The notes: generated by a model from the letters alone, not told the origin. A stretch of DNA of 64,000 nt from a sulfur-oxidizing endosymbiont of Gigantopelta aegis (GCF_016097415.1 NZ_JAEHGE010000001.1:2653157-2717156), one strand, 5' to 3'; shown: positions 33,431 through 42,699, counted from the stretch's first letter. Made by a program: numbers and translations.

Positions 33431-34000
33431 ATGCAATACACCATTCCCAATATATTGACCTCATTTCGAATTATACTGGTTCCCGTATTCGTTGTATGCT
33501 TTTACCTACCCTTTGAATGGGCACATCAGGCGGCGGCCTGGGTTTTCATGATTGCCGCCATTACTGACTGGTTTGATGGTTACTTGGCCAGAAAACTCGA
33601 TCAAACGTCAGCCTTTGGTGCTTTTTTAGACCCCGTTGCCGATAAAGTCATGGTGGCCGTGGCATTGATTTTGTTGGTCGATCAAAACCCTACCGATTAT
33701 CCACCCATCTTTATGACCATGGCTGCGGTGATTATTATCGGTCGTGAAATTACCATTTCTGCACTTCGCGAGTGGATGGCAGAAGTCGGTTCCAGAAACA
33801 GTGTTGCCGTGTCTATTATTGGCAAAATCAAAACCACTGCTCAAATGACCGCTCTTATTTGGCTGATCTATGAAGAGCCCATGTTCGGTATTCCTTTAGC
33901 AGATGTGGGCTTTGTATTGCTATATATTTCAGTCTTTTTAACACTCTGGTCAATGGTAGACTACATTTCAGCAGCCTTGCCAACACTGAAAGAACGATAA
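33431..34000 (+). CDS. pgsA: CDP-diacylglycerol-glycerol-3-phosphate phosphatidyltransferase
   Basis: 189 residues, inner membrane. The CDP-alcohol phosphotransferase motif is visible as DWFDGYLARKL followed by GAFLDPVADK. Five hydrophobic helices. It makes phosphatidylglycerol phosphate, the first step to PG and cardiolipin. It lies 17 bases after uvrC and ahead of the tRNA cluster, the same order as in E. coli. Confidence 0.93.
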   Translation: MQYTIPNILTSFRIILVPVFVVCFYLPFEWAHQAAAWVFMIAAITDWFDGYLARKLDQTSAFGAFLDPVADKVMVAVALILLVDQNPTDYPPIFMTMAAVIIIGREITISALREWMAEVGSRNSVAVSIIGKIKTTAQMTALIWLIYEEPMFGIPLADVGFVLLYISVFLTLWSMVDYISAALPTLKER

Positions 34001-34043
34001 TTTTCAAGCCCAGATAAATAAATCTTTTTATTTAAAAAAACCG

Positions 34044-34071
34044 TTGACATAGCTCACATAAACGTTAAAAT
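34044..34071 (+). promoter_or_regulatory. Sigma-70 promoter of the tRNA cluster
   Basis: A perfect -35 (TTGACA, 34044-34049) and a -10 (TAAAAT, 34066-34071) with 16-bp spacing end 18 bases before the first tRNA-Gly. Confidence 0.8.
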
Positions 34072-34089
34072 ACACGCCATCAAAACAAA

Positions 34090-34165
<76 letters not shown>

Positions 34166-34282
34166 ATTTGATTTTTAACTAAAACTTTTTTTACCAATAA
34201 AAGTTTCAAGTTTTAACCAAGAAAAACACTCCACTTATATATGTTAAAATTCACATTTATATTGTGTAGTATTTGTTTATGT

Positions 34283-34356
34283 GGCTGAATGGCAGAATGG
34301 CTATGCAGCGGATTGCAAATCCGTGGACCTCGGTTCGACTCCGGGTTCAGCCTCCA
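34283..34356 (+). tRNA. tRNA-Cys (anticodon GCA)
   Basis: 74 bases with encoded CCA. Acceptor ggctgaa/ttcagcc; anticodon loop ttgcaaa gives GCA. Corresponds in position to E. coli cysT. Confidence 0.95.
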
Positions 34357-34413
34357 TACAAAAACAAACTTTCTTGACTAATTATTTTTAAAATTTTTTT
34401 TAAAAATATTGTT

Positions 34414-34489
<76 letters not shown>

Positions 34490-34502
34490 AACACATCTGT
34501 TT

Positions 34503-34589
34503 GCCCAGGTGGCGAAATTGGTAGACGCAAGGGACTTAAAATCCCTCGGTGGCAACACCGTGCCGGTTCGATTCCGGCCCTGGGCACCA
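34503..34589 (+). tRNA. tRNA-Leu (anticodon TAA)
   Basis: 87 bases with encoded CCA and a long variable arm. Acceptor gcccagg/cctgggc; anticodon loop cttaaaa gives TAA. Corresponds to E. coli leuZ. It marks the border between conserved chromosome and the accessory region that follows. Confidence 0.95.
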
Positions 34590-34711
34590 TTCTTTTTGTT
34601 TTACATTCAATAGATTATCAATCCAATACCAAATCGCCTGAGACGTGTGACATTTTCAGAGCCATAACCCGTGCGAATGGTTGACCGATCTTCATCATAT
34701 ATCCAATCGAT

Positions 34712-34773
34712 AATCCTTAAGATTCAGTGCATAAGGCGGTCGCAGTAGGTTCAACTGATTTTTTTAGGATAAT
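34712..34773. repeat. Second copy (one arm) of the nagZ-linked MITE-like repeat
   Basis: About 60 bases nearly identical to 20402-20463 (cttaagattcagt, cataaggcggtcgcagtagg, tcaactgattttttt). Only the right arm is present. It abuts and truncates the ISAs1 transposase remnant. Confidence 0.85.
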
Positions 34774-35050
34774 ATAATGGTATGCTTCAAGCGACCAATG
34801 ACCTCTGACTTTATACAATATTTTTTTAGCAGAAATCTCTTCAACCTTTCTGCTGGTGATACCATAAGCAATTTCAATGGATGCCTTTCCTGTTTTTGTC
34901 CACGGTTTCACGTTCAATTTTATAAACCTGAGCAACATGAGGGAATGTGACATAATCATTAAGCTCAGTCGTTACCCATATTCTGCTGATCTCAACTCGC
35001 CCATGCGCACTAGTGACTTTATCTTCATGATCGGCAGGTTGCTGTTTATC
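34772..35050 (-). pseudogene. ISAs1-family transposase remnant
   Basis: On the minus strand two frames carry ISAs1 sequence: DHEDKVTSAHGRVEISRIWV and YKIERETVD, then, after a one-base loss in an A5 run (T run 34893-34897 on plus), KTGKASIEIAYGITSRKVEE and KVRGHWSLEAYHYII. VRGHW is characteristic of this family. The C-terminus is cut off by the MITE-like repeat and the N-terminal half is missing. Between this remnant and tRNA-Leu I see nothing else. Confidence 0.75.
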
Positions 35051-35106
35051 TGTAAAATAACAATCAATATCTTCAAATTAAAGATAAAAATAGTAGAAAA
35101 AAAGGA

Positions 35107-35168
35107 AGTATAAAATAGCCCAATTCATTATCAGCCTGGGAATTTTATCAAACTCACTGAAGACATGA
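35107..35168 (+). pseudogene. 3' fragment related to the 125-residue zinc-cysteine protein
   Basis: About 60 bases match the 3' end of the gene at 38091-38468: NSLSAWEFYQTH here, NSLTAWEFYQNHLKT there, with the same following bases (agacatga). No upstream part remains. It shows that the segment was once present twice. Confidence 0.7.
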
Positions 35169-35221
35169 GTTGAATAAATAACTCCCATATAAAATTAATT
35201 TGCTTGCTAAGTATTAAAATT

Positions 35222-35272
35222 AATCAACAAAACAATTGTACGGATGAGTTCCGTACAATTGATTTGTTGATT
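35222..35272. promoter_or_regulatory. Palindromic operator candidate upstream of tacAT
   Basis: Arms of 22 bases (35222-35243 starting aatcaacaaaacaattgtac, and 35251-35272) with one mismatch and a 7-base spacer. It lies 59 bases before the antitoxin start. Ribbon-helix-helix antitoxins bind such sites to autoregulate. The internal direct symmetry offers room for two dimers. Confidence 0.65.
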
Positions 35273-35331
35273 GGTTTGAGGTAAAATATCATTAAATTAC
35301 TGGATTTAACGACTTTAAACTGGAGCAAAAA

Positions 35332-35601
35332 ATGTCAATAACACGGTTTGATATGAGATTGGATGATGCTATTAAGTTAAAAGCAGAAAAAGCTGCTGCA
35401 TTGCTTGGTTTAAAAAGCCTTACAGAATATGTTTCTAAGTTAATGGATGAAGATGCTTCAAGAGTTATTAGTCAACATGAAACGATAACCCTTGAAAATG
35501 ATGTGTTTGATCGGTTTGTAAAAGCTTGTGATAGTGCTGGTAGCCCGAACCAGGCATTGAAAGATGCTTTGGAATTGACCAAAAAATCTGGCATTAAATG
35601 A
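35332..35601 (+). CDS. tacA: DUF1778 (TacA-type) antitoxin
   Basis: 89 residues. N-terminal ribbon-helix-helix (RFDMRLDDAIKLKAEKAAAL) for DNA binding and dimerisation, followed by a flexible toxin-neutralising tail (NDVFDRFVKACDSAGSPNQA). It overlaps the GNAT toxin by 4 bases (ATGA), the standard order for this type II system. It should repress its own operon with the toxin as corepressor. A long palindrome lies just upstream. Confidence 0.88.
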   Translation: MSITRFDMRLDDAIKLKAEKAAALLGLKSLTEYVSKLMDEDASRVISQHETITLENDVFDRFVKACDSAGSPNQALKDALELTKKSGIK

Positions 35602-36146
35602 CATCTACATCTTGGTCAGAAAAATTTATTGAGTTGGACAAAACCAAACATGACAGGGTTTCGTTTGATTGTGGTGAATTGGAATTAAATCATTTTATCA
35701 AAACTCAGGCATTGAAGCATATGAAGGCTGGAGTCAGTAGGACGATGATATTACCTTCTGCTTCTCTATTACCTAACGGTAAATATTCAATATGTTCATT
35801 TTATACCATTGCCCCCAGTTCAATTAACCGAAACACACTGCCTGAAAGTATTGCAAAAAAGCTACCTCATTATCCGATTCCAGTATTTCTTTTTGCCCAG
35901 TTAGCTGTTCATAAAAATGAGCAAAGTAATGGGCTAGGTAAAATAACTTTGATTAAAGCCTTAGAATATTTGTATGAGGTTAATTCATATATGCGTGCTT
36001 TTGCTATTATTGTTGACTGTCTAAACCCTAATGCTGAGAAATTTTATTTAAAATTTGGTTTTGAAGAATTATATCCAAATCAAGGCAGAACTCGCCTATT
36101 TCTTCCAATGAAAAAAGTGGCTGAATTATTTTCGTCTGAAGGGTGA
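35598..36146 (+). CDS. tacT: GNAT-family toxin (TacT type)
   Basis: 182 residues. In this family the toxin acetylates the amino group of aminoacyl-tRNA and blocks translation. Visible elements: FDCGELELNHFIKTQALKHM near the N-terminus, the acetyl-CoA-binding block VHKNEQSNGLGKITLIKAL, and NPNAEKFYLKFGFEELYP with the usual Tyr. Full length. A short 3' fragment of a related toxin lies at 38470-38553. Confidence 0.88.
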   Translation: MTSTSWSEKFIELDKTKHDRVSFDCGELELNHFIKTQALKHMKAGVSRTMILPSASLLPNGKYSICSFYTIAPSSINRNTLPESIAKKLPHYPIPVFLFAQLAVHKNEQSNGLGKITLIKALEYLYEVNSYMRAFAIIVDCLNPNAEKFYLKFGFEELYPNQGRTRLFLPMKKVAELFSSEG

Positions 36147-36165
36147 TACTTTTTACTGTTTTAGA

Positions 36166-36364
36166 GGTTCTTCTCCGCTTTGATGAGTGTAAATTCACAT
36201 TCAAAACCCTGTTAAGCATTGATACATAAAAACTTTTCTTATCAAGAAGGCTTTTTATAGTTTTACCTATACACATAACCTTGCTTATGTTGCTCAGCCA
36301 AATAAAGATGAGCTCTATAGGCTGAAATGGATAAGTTGTTCACTCATCAAAGCGGAGAAGAGCC
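36166..36364. mobile_element. MITE-like element with ISL3-like ends
   Basis: A 199-bp segment bounded by inverted repeats of at least 21 bp (ttctccgctttgatgagtg core at 36171-36189; complement at 36341-36361). The outermost bases ggYtctt resemble ISL3-family ends. No open frame of note lies inside. No clear 8-bp target duplication is visible, so the boundaries are tentative. From 36365 to 36616 I see only AT-rich sequence with no supportable gene. Confidence 0.55.
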
Positions 36365-36616
36365 CTTACTTTTATAATATATCTAATAAAATCAGTTAGA
36401 TATATTAGAAGGCCAGATGGAAATAATCCGACTACGCCCACTTGCACAAGCAGAAATTGTGGAAAACAGCCTAACTTTCTGAGTCAATTACTTGCAGCAG
36501 ATTTTGGTTCTGCAACCAATCAAATGGGTGGCAGGTAGAATTAATACATCTGTATTATATTTTATATTCACGCATGTACCATAATTCTAGACAAAATATA
36601 TCTGTATAGTATTATG

Positions 36617-36632
36617 TACCATAATAATGGTA
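36617..36632. promoter_or_regulatory. HipB operator candidate
   Basis: A perfect palindrome taccat-aata-atggta lies 14 bases before the hipB start, and the half-site gtaccataat also occurs at about 36576. XRE antitoxins of HipB type bind such paired sites. Confidence 0.55.
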
Positions 36633-36645
36633 TAAAAGGTGGTTT

Positions 36646-36885
36646 ATGATGTTTCTTCCTGAACTGGGACAAAATATCCGTCTCGCTCGAAAAAAACAGT
36701 TTCCACGGGATAATATGAAAGATTTTTCATTGCGTGTTGGTATTAGTCGTGCCACTTATCAAAAGATGGAAAAAGGTGATTTATCAGTCAGTTTAAAATA
36801 TTATTATAAAACTGCTAAATTACTGGGAGTGGAAAATGACTTCAGTCAGTTATTCCTGTTAAAGGCAAGTTTATTTGATGACTAA
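36646..36885 (+). CDS. hipB: HipB-like XRE-family antitoxin
   Basis: 79 residues, a helix-turn-helix regulator (LGQNIRLARKKQF, then FSLRVGISRATYQKMEKG). It overlaps the hipA start by 11 bases, the classic hipBA order. Its partner hipA is destroyed, so it now probably represses only itself, if expressed. Confidence 0.82.
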   Translation: MMFLPELGQNIRLARKKQFPRDNMKDFSLRVGISRATYQKMEKGDLSVSLKYYYKTAKLLGVENDFSQLFLLKASLFDD

Positions 36886-37802
36886 AGCAAACAAACAACG
36901 ATATGATCTTTATCTAAATACCTTAGAAACTGGACTAATAAAGGCTGCTGAGACTGTTTTTATTAGAGTCATCGGGACAGTTGACGAATATGGGGTTTCG
37001 CTACACAGAAGCGTATCGAGAACACTCACATGCATTTGCTTTAGATCCTGTGCAACTGCCACTGATTTCTAATGAAATAGAATTTCACTGTGCAGGTGGT
37101 ATGCCTGGCATACTGGATGATTATTTACCTGATGCATGGGGACGTAAAGTTTTGGCTATGCTGTCTTTTTATAGGGAGCAACGCAAATTGGATAGGCATA
37201 GCGCCATTGATGTGTTATCCCAGTTGAGTAATAGTCGTATTGGTGCTCTTCAATGGACAAAGCCGGGTGAAGAGCCAGATTATGGTATGGGTTGTGATAT
37301 ACAGTTTATTGAACGTGCATAATTAGCTGCTCAGTCAGTGGATACCCCTGAATCACTATCAGACCATCTTGATGAAGTCAGTTTACTCTATTTAGCGAAT
37401 GCGGGAACAGGGGTAGGGGGAGCAAGGCCTAAGGCTTTAGTTTATGAGAGCGGAACGCCTTATTTGGCTAAATTTAATCGCGCAATTAATAACACCGATG
37501 ATCATGAAAGAAACTTCAGCTTAATTCATGATGGTGAGGGATATTGTATGGCACCTGCCTATGATATTGTGCCTTCATTGGTAATAGGTGCTTATCCGGT
37601 TGCAGGGTATCAATACAGCCCAACAGCACCCAAACCAAGTGAAGTTACAAAAAAAGGCAAAATCTTTGGCTTACCAAAAACAATTGTTAAACAAATTGCA
37701 GATGAAGTGATAAATTCTGTTGAGCAATGGCAGAATTGGGCGCAGCAATATAACGTATCAGATGAAGATATTAGTAGCGTATATAAAGTGTTACAAGTTT
37801 GA
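36875..37802 (+). pseudogene. hipA: HipA-type kinase toxin, degraded
   Basis: Three defects are visible. An extra G in ggggtttc at 36992-36995 breaks the frame before GFRYTEAYREHSHAFALDP. An in-frame TAA lies at 37320-37322. About a hundred residues or more are missing: GVGGARPKALVYESGTPYLA runs straight into FNRAINNTDDHERNF, joining the ATP-loop region to the catalytic Asp region. The C-terminal MAPAYDIVPS block remains. The toxin should be inactive. From the stop to 38090 no gene is seen. Confidence 0.88.
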
Positions 37803-38090
37803 TAAAATGTTAATAACAAAGGGCATTATCAGGGGTGGATTAGCTGTACTCCATAATAGAAAAATTCTGTATGTAGTTTACTATAATAGAAATCAAATTA
37901 TGACAACATCACTAAATAATCCTGGATTTATGGTATTTAAGGTTAAAACTAACGATAGATAATTTTTTTTCAAAACCTGTTTATCTGCCTTCCTGAATTC
38001 AATTACTTTGTACGACCGGACAAGTTAATTGTCGCTTAATACTTTATCTAAATACCCGAGAAATTATCAATGGTATAAAGGAGACCTACA

Positions 38091-38468
38091 ATGTCTTTAA
38101 AGCATTTAAAACAAAGCTCATGGACTATTGAACAGGCCAATCAACAAATTAATCAAGATTATGATGAGCAATATTGGCAATTTTTGGTCAGGCTAATTGA
38201 TATCAAAGAAGTGATATGGAATGTTAAAAATAATACCATTGATTTTGCTGAATACATTCCACTCAAAATACTGATTAATGAAATACTTGAACGAATTTCA
38301 ACAGATGAGTTTATGGTGGAAAAATGTCATGTCTGCCAGCATTTTTTCAATAGCGATAAAGAAGATGGCATTTTTGGTGATGCTGAAAAGTTAGCACATT
38401 TTATTTGTAAAAAATGTGCTAATTCATTAACTGCCTGGGAATTTTATCAAAATCATCTGAAGACATGA
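38091..38468 (+). CDS. Hypothetical protein with a zinc-binding cysteine pair
   Basis: 125 residues, preceded by a strong AAAGGAG ribosome site. The first 80 residues are predicted helical and acidic. A CHVCQHFF ... ICKKCANSL arrangement (Cys near residues 81, 84, 106 and 109) would bind one zinc. No signal peptide or membrane helix. I do not recognise the family. The 3' end of the gene is duplicated upstream of tacAT, so it travels with toxin-antitoxin DNA and may be accessory. Confidence 0.6.
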   Translation: MSLKHLKQSSWTIEQANQQINQDYDEQYWQFLVRLIDIKEVIWNVKNNTIDFAEYIPLKILINEILERISTDEFMVEKCHVCQHFFNSDKEDGIFGDAEKLAHFICKKCANSLTAWEFYQNHLKT

Positions 38469-38469
38469 T

Positions 38470-38553
38470 TTGAAAAATTAAATTTAAACAAAGATAGAAC
38501 TCGTTTATTTATCCCAATGAAAAAGTAGCTAAATTGTTATCATTAGAAAAGTA
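38470..38553 (+). pseudogene. 3' remnant of a second TacT-like toxin gene
   Basis: Directly after the hypothetical gene the sequence reads EKLNLNKDRTRLFIPMKK, then, one base shifted, VAKLLSLEK. This aligns with EELYPNQGRTRLFLPMKK and VAELFSSEG at the end of tacT. The shift is a one-A loss in an A run at 38520-38524. The antitoxin and most of the toxin are gone. Confidence 0.75.
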
Positions 38554-38682
38554 GGTACTCTTTTTACTTTTTTATAAAATAGCCGCATAATTAGATGGGA
38601 CTCTAGAACCATCTACAATCTCTACTATATGATTTGTTACTAGGTGACTGATATTTTTTATGTCATTGATTGAAATGTCCTA

Positions 38683-39216
38683 ATTTCCCCAGAGAATATA
38701 AAGAATCAGGTAAAACGTCTGAAAAAAGAATTGGCAAAAGTGATTCAGGAGCGTGATTTATTAAAAAGGCCACAGCGTACTTTGCAAGGGAAACTTTGTG
38801 AAGTACGCATGGATAACTGATCAGGCTAAAGATTACCCGGTAACGATTCTGTGCCGTTTTATGGATGTTTCCCGTAGTTGCTATTATGATTGGGTTAGCT
38901 CTCCTAAAACGGATAGAGAGAAAGAAAATGAAGCGCTTACTGAGCAGCTAAAAAACTGTTTGAAGACAGTCGCAAGACTTATGGAACCCGTCGTCTTAAA
39001 AGAAAACTGGCTGAAAAAGGCGTTCATATAAGCCGCCGGAGAATTGGTCGATTAATGAAAAAAGCCGGTTTGTTTTGTAAAACGAAGAGACGCTTTAAAG
39101 CGACGACTAATTCCAAGCATAATAAGCGTATATCTCCAAATTTACTGGAAAGAGAGTTTACTGTCTCTCAACCTGATCGCTACTATGTGGGTGATATTAC
39201 CTATATCAGTATCGTT
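38683..39216 (+). pseudogene. IS3-family transposase remnant
   Basis: End of OrfA (QVKRLKKELAKVIQERDLLK, then ATAYFARETL) followed by OrfB start MKYAWITDQAKDYPVTILCR and SCYYDWVSS. An A run at 38950-38955 is one A short, after which LFEDSRKTYGTRRLKRKLAE, SRRRIGRLMKKAGLFCKTKR and QPDRYYVGDITYIS follow in a second frame. Homology ends after the first catalytic Asp, so the rest of the integrase core is lost. From 38554 to 38682 nothing is recognised. Confidence 0.82.
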
Positions 39217-39292
39217 GATATGCGGTTTAAGCGCACGCCATGGAATACCGGACGTATTTGCCCAATGCTGAAAATTTTTCTCCGTCACTGAA

Positions 39293-39430
39293 AACCATTT
39301 TGCGTTAGCCTTTCTCGGTGCGTTCGTGTTAAATCACCCGATCGTATGGCCACTAAGCCCCGCTCTTGTAGCTGATGTAGAACCTCAAGGGATTCTGCTA
39401 ATTTTTCAGATGGGCTAACCGTATGCTATC
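39293..39430 (-). pseudogene. Remnant resembling the N-terminus of a Fic-family protein
   Basis: The minus strand reads VSPSEKLAESLEVLHQLQER, then GLVAIRSGDLTRTHRERLTQ and NGF before stops. From memory this resembles the leader of Fic/cell-filamentation proteins; I could not check it. No Fic motif (HPFxxGNGR) survives. The neighbouring 39217-39292 and 39431-39633 hold no recognisable gene. Confidence 0.4.
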
Positions 39431-39633
39431 GTCCTATTCTTCGCTTATCGAGCTGTGCGATAATTCGTTTATTGTGCTGTGACTTAATTGAGAGACTTAT
39501 CAAAAGGAAAAATCTGCCCAGTTGGACTTGACCAGAACATTCACTAGCAACTCATTTTTGTTTTTTATGATCTCTCACCCGATGCCAGAAAATAACACTG
39601 CCAATATTGTTCCAAGAGTTCTTCATCGGCAAC

Positions 39634-40839
39634 TCAATATAAAAAGCCAAACAACCAAAGTGGGATTTTATTGCTAAAGCCTATCTCAATATCATCTGCT
39701 ACAATGAATGCATTTGGCATATCTTTTATTTGTGCATAGCCTTTGTTTTTTCCACCGATTTCAACCGTATATTTCTCATTGATTAAAAAATCACCTTTTT
39801 GAATATAGTGTAGAGTATGATTGACCGCTAACATTGAGGCAAAAAAAGTTTCTCTTTTTGTGCCTGCATTACTATTAATGCATAGGGCATTAAAAAGATT
39901 GCTATTGGCAAGATAGAGTTTGTCGGGTTTTCTAATGGCTGCAAATCGTTTCCCTTCATGGGTGATGTGCCTGATAAGTTCAGCATCATTTAAGTAACTT
40001 ATATATTTATATAATGTTGATTTGGTGATGCCAACCCGGGAGGCCAGTTTTTCAATGGATAATTCCAGTGGTTTGGAAACACAAACGGTTAAGAGTAATT
40101 TTTTTAGCACATCAATTTTATCTGGTTGGATTGAAAATATTTTACTTAAGTCGGTATGTAAAATAGTATTGATTGTTTCAATAATTCTATCAGTATATTT
40201 ATTAGGATCCTCAAAATAGAAGGGGTAACTGCCGACATTCATGAACTCATCAAAATATTTCAAAGGCTTTTTATTGGGTAGTGACTGAATAATCGCACTG
40301 GCTAACTCTTCATGATGCGCCCAGATTTCATTGAGTGGATAGGAATGGAGTTTGATATTGAGGCTAAGCTCTAGGTATTCCCTTAAGGATAAAGGATACA
40401 AATGATACATTGAATAACGTCTGGCAAAATCAGGGCTTGTGAGGTGTAATGCTGAGGAGCCGGTAAAAATAATTTTGATGTCTAAAAAATCATAAATGGA
40501 TTTTAATTCTTGCTCAAAATTGTTGGCTTCATGTATTTCATCAATCGCAATGATTTCACCGCCTCTTTTACTGAATTCATCAACAAAGTCAAATAATGAG
40601 AGGTCAGTAAAACTGGCGTGATCGCAAGAAATATAGAGTTTACTCTGTTGAGGTACATCAGATGCCTGGAGTAATTGCATGAGCAAAGTGGTTTTGCCAA
40701 TGCCTCTACTACCATATATAGCGGTTATTTTGGCTGGAGAATTAGCTAAATCCTCAAATAAATAGCGTTTATAAGCCGGGAGTTTTTGCTTAAGTTTAAG
40801 CTGATAGAGTCTTTTTAAATTTTCTAATGGGTTTATCAT
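39634..40839 (-). CDS. AAA ATPase with DUF4143-type C-terminus
   Basis: 401 residues. Walker A GSRGIGKTTLLMQLL at about 43-57, Walker B IIAIDEIHEANNF at about 94-106, sensor-like IIFTGSSALHL. The second half (SIQPDKIDVLKKLLLTVCVS, SRVGITKSTLYKYISYLNDA) is a winged-helix DUF4143-like domain ending in a nuclease-like beta region (KYTVEIGGKNKG). Such ATPases are common in accessory DNA with unclear roles. It is intact and stands alone. An upstream 280-base gap to dinB shows no other gene. Confidence 0.8.
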   Translation of the reverse strand: MINPLENLKRLYQLKLKQKLPAYKRYLFEDLANSPAKITAIYGSRGIGKTTLLMQLLQASDVPQQSKLYISCDHASFTDLSLFDFVDEFSKRGGEIIAIDEIHEANNFEQELKSIYDFLDIKIIFTGSSALHLTSPDFARRYSMYHLYPLSLREYLELSLNIKLHSYPLNEIWAHHEELASAIIQSLPNKKPLKYFDEFMNVGSYPFYFEDPNKYTDRIIETINTILHTDLSKIFSIQPDKIDVLKKLLLTVCVSKPLELSIEKLASRVGITKSTLYKYISYLNDAELIRHITHEGKRFAAIRKPDKLYLANSNLFNALCINSNAGTKRETFFASMLAVNHTLHYIQKGDFLINEKYTVEIGGKNKGYAQIKDMPNAFIVADDIEIGFSNKIPLWLFGFLY

Positions 40840-41128
40840 AGACTGAATCTCTATTTAGTTTAATGTATTATACTAAAATAGCTTAATTAGGTCTATTAAG
40901 TTTTGCTTGTTTATAACGATTATTCTATTTTTTATTGATTTAAGTTGGATTATGAAGGCGTTTAAACGGTTATCTTATATTTAGCTTATTAGGTCAATCC
41001 TATTTTAGGTTATGGTGCTACCTTGAGAAAGACGCTTTTTAATATCATGATTTATCGTTTCAGATCTTGCCATTAATGTATAATGAATCAAATCCAGTAT
41101 AGCGCTTTATTCAGAGAGTAATATTAGA

Positions 41129-42202
41129 GTGAAAAAGATCATTCATATTGATATGGACGCATTTTTTGCTTCGGTAGAACAAAGAGATAAGCCCTCGCTA
41201 CGCGGTAAGCCTGTGGTGGTCGGTGGTCAGCCTGATAGTCGGGGTGTGGTGGCTGCTGCGAGTTATGAGGCACGTCAGTATGGTATTCACTCTGCTATGT
41301 CATGTTCTCAGGCCTATCGAAAATGTCACCAGACGGTTTTTATTAAGCCTCGCTTTGATGCATACAAAGCTGTATCAGCCCAGATTAGACGTATTTTTTT
41401 AGATTATACCGATACCATAGAGCCATTATCTTTAGATGAAGCTTACCTGGATGTGACGGATAATAAAAAACAACAAGCATCAGCCACAATCATCGCAGAG
41501 CAAATTAGACGTGATATTTACCAGCAGACAGGTCTGACCGCCTCTGCCGGTGTGTCTTACAATAAGTTTCTGGCCAAAACGGCTTCTGATATTAATAAGC
41601 CTAACGGTATTAAAGTTATTTTGCCTGAAGAGGGTGAGGCCTTTGTTGCTAAACTGCCTATTGGTCAATTTTATGGGGTTGGTAAAGTCACCGAAAAGAA
41701 GATGCAGCAGTTAGGTATCCAGACAGGAAAAGACTTAAAAGAGAAATCATTAGAGTTTCTTAAACAGCATTTTAAAAGTTCAGCGAATTATTTCTACAAT
41801 GTTTCCAGAGGCATTGATGAACGACCGGTAAAAGGGCATAGAAGTCCTAGAAAGTCGCTGAGTAATGAAACGACTTTTGCCCATGATATTGATGACATAA
41901 AAGAATTGAAAAGCTATTTGCGACAATTAGCCGAAGAAGTTGCAGACGATTTACAACAGCAGAACTTAATGGGTAAAACGATAACGCTCAAAGTGAAGTA
42001 CGATAATTTTGAGCAGGTGACTCGTAGTCAGACTTTTCCGCAGGCGCTTAATGATGAGAAACAAATATACCGTATTTGCAAAAATCTGTTGAGGAATACG
42101 GATGCGGGTCTAAGAAAAGTGCGTTTGTTGGGAGTGGGTCTTTCATCCTTTAACCATCAGGCATCAGAACAAGTGCAACAGATGGAATTTCAATTTGTTT
42201 GA
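41129..42202 (+). CDS. dinB: DNA polymerase IV
   Basis: 357 residues, Y-family translesion polymerase. Catalytic blocks: HIDMDAFFASVEQRD at the N-terminus, then LSLDEAYLDVTD, and SAGVSYNKFLAKTASD. Thumb and little-finger domains follow (GVGKVTEKKMQQLG, NETTFAHDID). The end (QQMEFQFV) resembles a beta-clamp binding tail. GTG start with an AGAGAG-like ribosome site. It makes error-prone or lesion bypass synthesis; no LexA box was identified upstream by eye. Confidence 0.93.
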   Translation: MKKIIHIDMDAFFASVEQRDKPSLRGKPVVVGGQPDSRGVVAAASYEARQYGIHSAMSCSQAYRKCHQTVFIKPRFDAYKAVSAQIRRIFLDYTDTIEPLSLDEAYLDVTDNKKQQASATIIAEQIRRDIYQQTGLTASAGVSYNKFLAKTASDINKPNGIKVILPEEGEAFVAKLPIGQFYGVGKVTEKKMQQLGIQTGKDLKEKSLEFLKQHFKSSANYFYNVSRGIDERPVKGHRSPRKSLSNETTFAHDIDDIKELKSYLRQLAEEVADDLQQQNLMGKTITLKVKYDNFEQVTRSQTFPQALNDEKQIYRICKNLLRNTDAGLRKVRLLGVGLSSFNHQASEQVQQMEFQFV

Positions 42203-42253
42203 TATAGGCATTGAGAAAAAATGAGATAGTGAATGCTATCAAGGAATATTGTA

Positions 42254-42631
42254 ATGGCGAAAAACAAACCAGTGCTGCCAGCATCACCCGAAACAATCGA
42301 TACGGCAATGAAAATTGCCAAAGCTAATCAGAAGCTAAATCAGACCAAAGAGCAAACTAAATTAATTGCTCTGGGGATCCAGAAAGGGATTGCTGAGTAT
42401 AAAAAACAGCAAAAGGGCAAAGTGCGTGAACTGAACAGGTTAAAAAAGAAAATTACTCATCAGCATAGCGCTTTACACGGTTCTTTACACGGCTCTTTAC
42501 ACAGCCCTGAGACAGAATCATTGGCTGATGATACGATTCAAGGTAAAACCCAATGGTTGCCTTGGACTTTATTAATATTGAGTTGGCTATTAATGGCGCT
42601 ATTTATATTTTCTGGAAACAGACTGAACTAA
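42254..42631 (+). CDS. DUF2956 family membrane-anchored protein
   Basis: 125 residues from the ATG at 42254, chosen because AAGGA lies 8 bases upstream; an ATG 21 bases earlier is in frame but lacks a ribosome site. The first 60 residues (SPETIDTAMKIAKANQKLNQ, TKEQTKLIALGIQKGIAEYK) match DUF2956. A short internal repeat (HGSLHGSLHS) precedes a single C-terminal helix (WLPWTLLILSWLLMALFIF). Function unknown in the family. Lies between dinB and eno on the same strand. Confidence 0.75.
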   Translation: MAKNKPVLPASPETIDTAMKIAKANQKLNQTKEQTKLIALGIQKGIAEYKKQQKGKVRELNRLKKKITHQHSALHGSLHGSLHSPETESLADDTIQGKTQWLPWTLLILSWLLMALFIFSGNRLN

Positions 42632-42699
42632 GCAGGTATTGAGTACTCTATTAACTATACGGATTAAATTCTTAAGGCTTTCACATTAAAGGATAAGTA

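Noticed and set aside
37720-37962. 80-residue plus-strand frame at the end of hipA
   Set aside because: It overlaps the hipA remnant in another frame, has unlikely composition and no ribosome site.
34503-41100. Genomic island with att sites at tRNA-Leu
   Set aside because: The border is suggestive, but the tRNA 3' end is not repeated downstream as far as I can see and no integrase gene is present.
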